Source: Hypericum androsaemum (taxonomy: Eukaryota; Streptophyta; Magnoliopsida; Malpighiales; Hypericaceae). Taken from it: a stretch of DNA of 64,000 bases. The stretch lies in NCBI GenBank assembly GCA_963995505.1, contig OZ023185.1, positions 13,713,691 through 13,777,690 of the forward strand, written 5' to 3'. The stretch's first letter is position 1. Every line of letters starts with the position of its first letter. The position numbers and the translations under genes were made by a program. Below, piece after piece: positions 11,425-20,400 of this stretch. The notes under the pieces are model-generated. The model worked only from the letters and a program-made list of their open reading frames with translations. It ran no database searches and was not told where the DNA came from.

Positions 11425-13340
11425 TAGACCTGGCCATGAATTGAATCCGATTCGTGATTTGATTCGTGAAAAATTTGATTCGATTCGACAATAATTCGAT
11501 TCGTCAAAAAGTTCGATTCGAATTCGTCATGATAAGAATTGAATACAGTTCAAGTTTTTTGTAATTCGTCAAACTGACGAATTCAAATCGAATTCAATTC
11601 GAGAATTCGATTCGAGTTGAATTCGTATCGAATTTGATTCGAATTTGTAAAAAATTCAAAAAAGGGGGGGGCGCGGGCGGGGTTTGAATTTTGCTGACGC
11701 CAGTGCTTGCATCAGTGCTTGCGTCAGTGTCAATGGCAAATTACTATTTTTTTTCTTACCATTTTTTTGTTACCGTTTTAATCCTCGGCTTACCGTTTTT
11801 TTACTATTTCTTCCAAACTCTATAAATACCACCTCTTATTCTTCAAATTTTACACATTCCAATCTCAATTCTCTACTTCTCTTATTGAAAATTTGAGCTA
11901 TATAAATTCTCCCTCAAGTTTACTAATTAGATATATTAGTCATATTTCTCATATAATTACTCATATTACTATATAATTATGTCATCAAGTAGAGCAAATA
12001 AGGGTAAGGATTTTCCACCGATTTCTACTTATCCTATTCCGAAAGAAATGATGAACGTCCATGATGAAGCTCAACGGGAAAGTGTTGATTCAATATTCAA
12101 CAATCCACAAAAGGTAAAAAAACCACATTCATTACTTTTTACTAAGCATTTCACAAAAATTTCTACCGGAGAAAAAGGTATCTTCAAAATTATATGTAAT
12201 TATTATGGTAAACAATATGAATTCAAAACCGGAAATGGATATGGTACTTATACTATTCATTTGAATACTAAACATCCACACGAAGTTAGTTTTGAAAAAT
12301 CACAAACTCAATTATCTACTACACCTAATATTTTATTTCATTACACCGATCAAAATAATAGAGAGAAATTAGCTAAATTAGTTGCTACCAACTCCCTCTC
12401 CCTCACAAGGTAAAAAATTAAGTTTTACGGAAAGATTGTTAATAAAAAAATAAAAAAGACCCCGAGGAATAAGTTTAACCAATTCGGAATTTGATTTATA
12501 TCTTAACACACAATTTGATATTCCATTTGTCAAACCTTCTAGTTTTACTTTATTAGAATGGTAGAACACCCATGTAGAATAATTTCTGGTTATGTCAATT
12601 GTTGCAAAAGAATTGCTTGCTTGTCCGATTTCGACGGCTGCCGGGGAACAAGCATTTAGTGCAGGAGGTAATATTTTGGATGAACACCGGTAGTCAATGA
12701 CACCGCAATCTTTGGAGGCACGAGCATTGGTCGCCGATTGGACCAAGGCGGAAAGACGACAACAAGAATTGGTCAGGAAAAATCCCGACCAACTATACGA
12801 TCTCGATGATGCCACAACCGGTGAAAGCACAAACACATCCGACTAGGTGAGTTAGCTCCATAAACGTAAGAGAACTATCGTGGGCTTTGATTTCTTCGGA
12901 GTTAAGGATACGAAGGCAACTTAATTTGGTACATTAAGTGCAAGCCCAATCTTTAGTTTATTTTTTTTCCCAAAAAATGTTGAACACTAAAGCCTAATTT
13001 TTTTTAATATTTGAAGCAAAAATCAAAGTTTTTGAATTTTTCAAAAAAATCTAAACTTTTTAAACTTTTTCAAAAATATTACAAAAATATTCAAAATATC
13101 CAAAAAAAATTAGAGGTTTTAGAATTTTTTAATTAAGTATTAAAATTAAAGAATTAATTCGAATTCGATTATAATTCGAATTCGATTATAATTCGATTAT
13201 AATTCGATTCGAATTCAAAAATTCATAATTCGTATTCGATTCGTCTTTTGAAGAATTGAATATGGTTTAATGTTTTGATAAATTCGAATTTGAATAAATT
13301 TGATTCGAATTCGTCCAAATTCGAACCATGGTCAGGTCTA
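11425..13340 (+). mobile_element. hAT transposon copy B (defective)
   Basis: The ends are TAGACCTGGCCATGA and the reverse complement of ..CATGGTCAGGTCTA. A perfect 8-bp duplication CCTTGAGG lies at 11417-11424 and 13341-13348. It is inserted between the pol end and the purine tract of Ty3 element 1, so it is younger than that element. It is in the opposite orientation to copies A and C. Both ends carry the same GAATTCGAAT-rich subterminal zones. The interior joins the start of the transposase to its end, and the middle is deleted. Confidence 0.95.
11979..12846 (+). pseudogene. hAT transposase with internal deletion (copy B)
   Basis: The N-terminal part (11979-12413) starts MSSSRANKGKDF and holds a BED-type finger region. 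The second zinc-binding cysteine position appears to be Tyr (ICNYYGK), while the paired His residues (HLNTKH) remain. At about 12388 the sequence jumps out of frame to the end of the protein, so the frame stops at 12413. The C-terminal piece, near 12592-12846, repeats the dimerisation region of copy A (EQAFSAGGNILDEHR) with one extra nonsense codon after DEHR. The middle of the catalytic domain is absent. Confidence 0.87.
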
Positions 13341-13374
13341 CCTTGAGGACAAGGTTCAATTCTAAGGGAGGAGA

Positions 13375-13604
13375 TGTAACGAGATCAGGGGCATCTTTCA
13401 CTTAAGTCCCCAGATTATGAGTAATTACAGTTTAGTCCTTTACGTACCACTTTGTATAAATAGGGAAGCTAGGCAACTAGAGAACTATCCAAAAAGTTGT
13501 AACTAAATACAATAAGTGGAATCCACCGCTCTTCTTTTCCCCCATCTCTAATCTTTCTTTCCCCCTTTCTCGGTCTTTAACCCTAATCAATTGGATTCGT
13601 TACA
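13375..13604 (+). repeat. 3' LTR of Ty3 element 1
   Basis: It starts TGTAACGAGATC and ends TTCGTTACA, with a TATA box at 13455-13462. The purine-rich tract AAGGGAGGAGA lies immediately upstream at about 13364-13374. Confidence 0.93.
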
Positions 13605-13812
13605 GTTCACAAGCTTACTTAGCCAACCTTCATCGGTTGAGGCACATAATTATTTGGGGTTGCAGGAGTCTTCAACGAGCGAGGAGATCCAAAAGGAGCA
13701 GAACCCTAGCTTTCCTAGCCCTGAGTTGACTCCTCGATTTGTGAGGTTAGAGCAAGAAGAGTTTGACCCAAGCTTTCCCGCTCTTATGCCAACTCCTCAG
13801 TTTGTGATGTAG
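13605..13812 (+). pseudogene. Gag-like relic, 3' part (continues 5769-6563)
   Basis: When the Ty3 element and one copy of its duplication are ignored, the open frame at 6490-6563 runs on in phase into this segment. That proves the two were one coding stretch. The segment is rich in Ser, Pro and Glu, contains a repeated PSFP and FV phrase, and ends at TAG 13810. No known domain is recognisable. Confidence 0.45.
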
Positions 13813-14820
13813 AGGCAATGAGAGAATGATGAAGATGACGTTTATCATTGGTTGATTTTAGGTTTTATCCAATAGCCGAGGATAAAAGAATAACCCAAAC
13901 ACTATCATTCCGAGGGCCTGGCTTCACATCAACGCCCCGGGGCCAAACCGTCCATCAACCCCTATGTTAGTACTTATGTTGCTATGGTTGGTCTTCAATG
14001 AAGGCAAAAGGAAGAGAGGCCTAAGCGAGAGAAGGCCGACCCTAAGACTCAGGGGGGCAAAGATGATCGCCCAATAACGGTGTCCCAAAGGTTCATAAGT
14101 TCTTTTATCCTAGAGGTGTCGATGACCCTAAGCAAGAGAAGATCGATTTTAAAACCCCGGGGGCAAGACTCAGTGAGAAAAGACAATACATGGAAGATTT
14201 TTACAAGTGGGTTGTCTTAAGATGATTATAAAATTCTTTCCAAAGTTTAATCTCACTTATCCATGGAAGAGTGCTTTAACCACCAAGTAACCAAGCTCTT
14301 GCAAGGCGCTTATACGGCAGACAAAAGTCTTAATCATCTTGATCTTGGCAAGGTTCAAATTTGAACTTGCCTTGTATCTGGATCTTTTGGTCAAGTTCTA
14401 GCTTAGCTACATGTAAGTAAGGACTTGAACTACACTTAAGAAAATATTAACAACTAAACTCATAAAACATCTTCGTTGACTTCTGACTTCACTCAGAATC
14501 ATAGATCACACGAAAGATAAGATTATGACTTCGTATAAGAATAATCTTAGTCTGATCAGAAATTCATTTACCTCACTCTCGGGTATAGCTTATTTTCGAT
14601 CTCCCGATGTACTTCGTGATCCCTTTGATCATGAATAGCATTTGGTAGTACTTGTAGATAACTGAGTTTATGATCAATGTACTACTATGCTTAGCCGTTT
14701 CGATTATTCTTAACCAAATTTTGATATGCACTTAATCAAAATACTCGAGGCATTTTCACGAACAATTAGGGCAAGGGTTTTTGGATCGGTGGGCCGAGAG
14801 GAGGGATTTCAAGGGTCAAG
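13813..14820. other. Decayed, gene-free region
   Basis: No intact gene is present. 13.86-14.2 kb keeps short coding-like phrases with GACCCTAAG repeats and may be more of the gag relic. At 14347-14371 there is a near-perfect palindrome, GGCAAGGTTCAAATTTGAAC and on, with one bulged base. The rest looks featureless. Confidence 0.4.
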
Positions 14821-14895
14821 GGAGCGTCGAGGTCTTGAGGTAGAGGGAGCGTCGAGGTCTCGAGGTAGAGGGAGCGTCGAGGTCGGAACAGGAGA
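14821..14895 (+). repeat. 25-bp tandem repeat, 3 copies
   Basis: Three copies of a unit starting GGAGCGTCGAGGTC begin at 14821, 14846 and 14871. The third diverges at its end. Looser GGAGATGAAGGGTCGAG-type copies follow to about 14990. Confidence 0.85.
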
Positions 14896-15337
14896 GGAGA
14901 TGAAGGGTCGAGTGGGTTTGTGGGAGAGGAGATGGAGGGTCGAAACATGAAAGAAGATGAAGGGTTGAGCAGGTTTGTGGGAGATGAGGAGAGAGAATCA
15001 TGGGTTCATATATTTTAAAGGGGCTTTCGAAATATTATAAACAAAAATAGGGACCATTTTTTAACTTTGCCATTACTTAGTTCACGTGGCAGACACTTGG
15101 ATAAAATAAGTGATGTGGCAGTCCACATAAGCGCCCAATTGATGTCGTTTTGACAAAAAATGGGTGAACCGGACTGGGTAGACTTAAATAAGAAAAATTA
15201 GAATAAATTAGACTGATTCTATCATTTTTAAATTATAGGGTACTCAAATAATAATCGGGGATACCATATGGTACTTATGTAAACTTTTTTCTTGTTTTAA
15301 AAACGATCCGAAAGATGATCTACTCTATCTTCAGGGT
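14896..15337. other. Gene-free region
   Basis: Degenerate GGAGATG/GGGTCGA phrases to about 14990, then ordinary AT-rich DNA. I see no gene. Confidence 0.5.
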
Positions 15338-15346
15338 CACGATCTG

Positions 15347-15820
15347 GGGTCTGGATTGGGCACGGAATGCTCAGATTCCGAACCGTTCGGAATGAAGACA
15401 CGCGGGGACTTTTTTACAAATGCGCTAAAATACGGGGACCAAAATGAAAAAACCACGCACAAACGCATGCCGGATACAGATGCCATTATCGCATAACTGT
15501 GCATGCCAATATCGCATAACTGTGCATGCCACTATCACATAACTGCGCATGCCAGTGTGACCTTTTTGCAAAAATGCAAAAATATGGGGGACCAAAATGA
15601 AAAAAACCACGCGCGCCATTATCATCAACGGGGACTTGCCACTGTCAAAAATACACATGCCATTATCACATAACTGCGCTTGCCATTATCACATAACTGC
15701 ACTTGCCATTATCACATAACTGCACTTGCCATTATCACATAACTACGCTTGCCACTGCGGTCCCCTTTCACTCCAAACCGTACGGAATCGATTCCTTCAC
15801 TCCGTGCTCAATCCACTCCC
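15347..15820. mobile_element. Mutator-like MITE (474 bp)
   Basis: The left end GGGTCTGGATTGGGCACGGA and the reverse complement of the right end GGGAGTGGATTGAGCACGGA match at 17 of 20 positions. Weaker pairing extends to about 50 bp. A perfect 9-bp duplication CACGATCTG flanks it (15338-15346 and 15821-15829). A 9-bp duplication plus long inverted repeats point to the Mutator superfamily. There is no transposase. The interior is mostly a 23-bp tandem repeat. Confidence 0.85.
15481..15757 (+). repeat. 23-bp minisatellite inside the MITE
   Basis: Seven full 23-bp units start at 15481, 15504, 15527, 15658, 15681, 15704 and 15727. Each begins TGCCATTATC(A/G)CATAACTG, and partial units follow at 15550 and 15750. 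A non-repeat spacer with a GGGGACCAAAATGAAAAAA phrase separates the two blocks. That phrase also occurs before the first block. Confidence 0.9.
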
Positions 15821-16086
15821 CACGATCTGACCAGTAAAAGACACTTGGTAGTTGAGTCCCTTAATATTTTCAGTTTCTCTCTCCCCTTTCAATTTGAGCC
15901 AAATCCTAAAATTCCAAACACAAATTCATATATGTGTAAAATAAACTGTTTTTGTGTCGAAAATCATTTGTACTCATTGCCAAATTCAGAAATAACGATT
16001 AATTCAGAGTTTCTAATCTTATACAAATGTAAATGGAAGCTCTACTTCATCATCAAACCCCCGTTACACCGCTTCATGGAAAAAGT

Positions 16087-17392
16087 TCAACTATATCGGA
16101 AAGTGAAAAGGTGGTCATCGGTTGCATTAAGCACCGGAAGTTTTACTTTTAAAGGTTCAATAGTAGAAGCATATGATCTTTGGGGCCGGAAGATGATATG
16201 GGCGACGCCGTAATAGTCATCTTGCAGATAGTACAAGCGTTGGCCAGCTGCGTATCCCCCAAGAAGTTGGTATGACCTCTCTGACTGGTCCATTTGCACA
16301 CACATATCATCCGTGCCTGAATCGAACAATATCATTCTTAAAAAAAATGCTTAACAGATTCGGATTTAGGTTCAAGTCTTACGAATACGAGAGTTTTATA
16401 AAAAAGATTGAACTATACATCAAGTTGAAATGAACTCTTAAGATACGAGGTACTCACAGGCAGCAAGTTCGATTTGGGTTTGGTAAATGAACTCGAGGAC
16501 CGCAGAATTCTCCTTCTCAAATTCATGAAATGGTCCACTCTTGAAGTCCATCTTCCTCAGCTTACAAACTCCCTCTCCCAGCTCCATCATCGCTCCTTTA
16601 TGATTCTGCAAAAACCCATACAATTAACTTGCAATTGTTTGGATGTATGTTATCTATTATACTGCATATGACAAAAGTGACAAAACACGCATTTGTTGTT
16701 TGTCGGAGGTGGTGTACTTGATTAGGATCTACTGCAGGCGAGGCAAGTGTTGGATACTTTCTCCGTAAGAAAAGATTGCCCCGTATATTTCAGTGCGGTA
16801 CGGGCTTCGGCAATCGTCCCCAAGATACAACGACTGTTTAGGGCGTTCCAAAGAACGTTGCACACGTATCTCGAAACTTTCGGGCGAACTCTTATATACC
16901 CAGAACTTTCGGACTCTTTGTAAGTGAAGAACGGGGGAGAGAAGAAGACAACAATGCTATGGAGAATGCAATTGCTACTGGGATGAGAATAATGGCAAGG
17001 GGGCAGGCCTATTTATAGGCTGGAGGAGGTAGGGAGGCAGCCACCTCGAAGGGACGCATTCGCTCGGCTAGCAGGCTGCGCTCGTGGCCCTTCGGTGGCT
17101 TCTGGATCCTTCCAGGCGCACCCAGGCTGTGCTGGCGCCCATTCGCGATGGATCTCGCACCCCTTCGGCCTTCTGGAAGTCTCCTGGTCATTCCTACCCT
17201 TCGTGCCTCTTCGGTGGCCTTCCTAAAGGTGCTCGCAGCTCCTCGTCACTTCGGTAGCTGCGCAGCTCTCTCCGGACCCGGGCAAAATACTTAAGGCTCC
17301 TCCAGCTCCTCGCGACGATGCGCACGTGCGAAATGCCAAGTGCGCCACAAAGCTCCCATTGCGACATGCGTCCAATGCGCCATGTGCACACG

Positions 17393-17449
<57 letters not shown>

Positions 17450-20400
17450 ACGGTGCTTCGCACCGTCCTCGCAGCTAGCGGTGGGTCAACCTTTGGGTAG
17501 TCAATCAAGTTGAGAGGTAAGGAGAGGAATTCCTTATAAACAAGGAAATCCTCCTTGCTCTAATCAATGTGGTACACATTCCTTAACTTGACTTTGGACC
17601 TTCCACTTGGGCCTTTCCAATTTGGGCCAAATGCATTAAATATGCATTCAACCCAACAATCCCCCACATAAATGATGATTAATGCATGCAGACTCTACTC
17701 GAAAGTTCTGACGTGTTATTATTGCATCGAGACAGGTAGCTTGTGGCTTTGAACCTTCTCTAGTAATATGTTATCAGATTTACTCGCTGCTCGGTGAACA
17801 CGATGTCTTGAACCGTCAGCTTTTGGCGTAAACCAAGACAGTAACATTTACACAATAATAACCCTAGTATATTTGGGTTCTCACGTTGTGTCCATTTCGG
17901 CCATGGACCGTATCTTGGATTCATAAGTATTTTTCCCATTTGAAGCGGCCTCACTTCACACTTATATAGGTGATCTCCTATCAGGAGTATCCTGCCATAC
18001 TCCACCTTTATCAAGGTATAGAAATCATTAAAAGCGTAATACTTAACCTTACCACACCGCTGCAGGCTAACACCTGAACAGCTTCTGAGAATGAGATAGG
18101 TTCCAGGTGATTAACTGAACCCTCCATAACTTAGTTGTCTCATTGAACCAAGTTTGTGGGATCTCCACTCATCATGGTTGAGTTACCGCTATGGACGTTC
18201 TTTAGTGTGTGAATTTTAGTCTCATTCCCCTTACTGCATTGTACATTTGATCTCTATTGATTCCTTTCGTAAAAGGATCAGCTAAGTTATCCTACTTTAC
18301 GTAATTAATGGTGATCACCCCACTAGAGATCAACTGTCTAACGGTATTGTGTCTCTGACGGATATGTCGAGACTTTCTGTTGTACAATGTACTTTGTGCT
18401 CTTCCGATTGCAGACATGCTATCACAATGTATCAATACAGAAGGCACCAGTTTGCTCTAGCATGAAATATCCTCTAGGAAGTTTCTGAGCCATTCAGCTT
18501 CTTCCCCAGCTTTGTCTAGTGCTATAAACTCCGACTCCATGGTGGATCGAGCTATGCACGTTTGTTTAGAGGACTTCCAAGACACAGCTCCTCCTCCTAT
18601 GGTGAATACGTATCCACTTATAGATTTGGAGTCCTTAGTGTCTGATATCCAATTTGCGTCACTGTATCCTTCTAATACAGCTGGATATTTAGCATAATGT
18701 ATCCCATGGTTTATGGTATGTTTTAAATACCACAAAACCCTTTCCAGAGCTAGCCAGTGATCCTCCCCTGGATTACTTGTGAATCTACTAAGCTTACTAA
18801 CTGAGTACGCAATATCAGAACGTGTGCAGTTTGTTAAATACATCAAGCTCCTGATAATTTGCGCATACCTCAGTTGAGATACTGGGTCCCCTCGATTCTT
18901 GGCTAAGTATAGATTCAAACCTACTTGAGTCTTAACCGGAGGTTTGTCAAAAGCTTCAAATTTCTTGAGTACGCTCTCCACGTAGTGGGATTGCGTCAAG
19001 ATAATTTCGTCAGCTTTCCTAGAAATTTTTATTCCTAGTATGACATCTGCCAGACCCATATCTTTCATGTCAAAATAGTTCTTTAACATGTTCTTAGTTT
19101 TCACTATAACCTCTTCATTGCTTCCCATAATTAGTAAGTCATCTACGTAGAGACATACAATTACGTAAGCTTCAGGTGTGCCCTTAATGTAAACACATTT
19201 ATCGCACTCGTTGATCTTAAATCCATTTGACAACATTGTCTTGTCAAATTTCTCGTGCCACTATTTCGGCACTTGTTTTAGCCCGTATAGTGACTTGACT
19301 AGCCGACACACTTGCTCCATGTATATCTCCTCTTCCAGTTCTCCATTTAGGAAAGCTATTTTTATATCCATTTGGTGGATCTCGAGGTTATAGAGTACTG
19401 CAACAGCTATGAGTACTCTAATTGATGTGATTCTTGTGACCGGTGAAACGTGTCAAAGAAATCATATCCCTCCTTCTGTTTGAACCCCTTAGCTACCAAA
19501 CGAGCTTTGTACTTGTCGATTGATCCATTAGCTTTGTATTTCTTTTTTAGGATCCACCTGCATCCCAAAGGTTTGCAGCCCGGTGGGAGATCCACGATTT
19601 CCCACGTGTAGTTTTGCATAATAGATTCTATCTCACTATTGATAGCTTCCTTCCAGAGAGGAGCATCTGGACTGGACAATGCTTCTTGGATTGTCCTGGG
19701 TTCATCTTCTAACGCATAGGTTAGATAATCTAGACCAAAGGATTTGGTTGTTTACTACGTCTAGGTTCATCATCTTCCTGATTTGACCCTTGCGTAGTCT
19801 CGTGAGCCCTTTTCTTTGGACTCCCTTCCTTTCTTTCCTTATTAGGAAAGCTATTCTCAAAGAACGTTGCGTTCCTTGATTTTATGACCATTCCCGCGTT
19901 TACCTCAGGATTTTCAGATTTATGTACCAAAAATCGATAAGTACTACTATTTTGTGCATATCCGATAAAGATGCAATCAATGGCCTTGGGTCTTATTCTC
20001 ACCTGCTTAGGCTTAGGTACTTCGACCTTTGCTAGGTACCCCCACACTTTAAGGTAACCGTAGGAAGGCTTCCTTCCTTTCCATAGTTCATATGGGGTTT
20101 TATCCCTTTGCTTGTGTGGTAATTTATTTAGAATGTGGTTAGCTGAGAGCACAGCTTCCCCCCACATGTTCTGGGGTAAGCCCGAGCTAATCAACATAGC
20201 GTTCATCATCTCCTTAAGAGTTTGATTTTTGCGTTCAGCTACGCCATTCGATTAAGGTGAGTAAGGAGCAGTCGTCTGATGAATAATGCCATGTTCTCGA
20301 CAGAGTTCATCAAACAGAGCTACATATTCTCCCCCTCGATCACTTCGGATCATTTTGATTTTCACGCTGAGTTGATTTTCAACCTCATTCTTATATCTCT

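Larger units (their letters stand above)
6564..13604 (+). mobile_element. Ty3/gypsy LTR retrotransposon 1 (dead, carries an hAT)
   Basis: Two LTRs of about 230 bp (6564-6791 and 13375-13604) start TGTAACGAG and end TTACA. They are flanked by a perfect 5-bp duplication GTTCA (6559-6563 and 13605-13609). A PBS-like site follows the left LTR and a purine-rich tract precedes the right one. The order gag, CCHC finger, protease, RT, RNase H, integrase is that of Ty3/gypsy. Without the hAT at 11425-13340 it would be about 5.1 kb. The short LTRs and compact size resemble small chromoviruses such as the Reina group, but that placement is a guess. By eye the LTRs differ at roughly 6-7% of positions. 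Confidence 0.95.

Noticed and set aside
15481..15757. CRISPR-like regular repeat
   Set aside because: Units are head-to-tail with no unique spacers, in a plant MITE.
17194..17508. Arg-Ala repeat protein frames on both strands
   Set aside because: They are produced by the GTGCTC microsatellite in the copia LTR.
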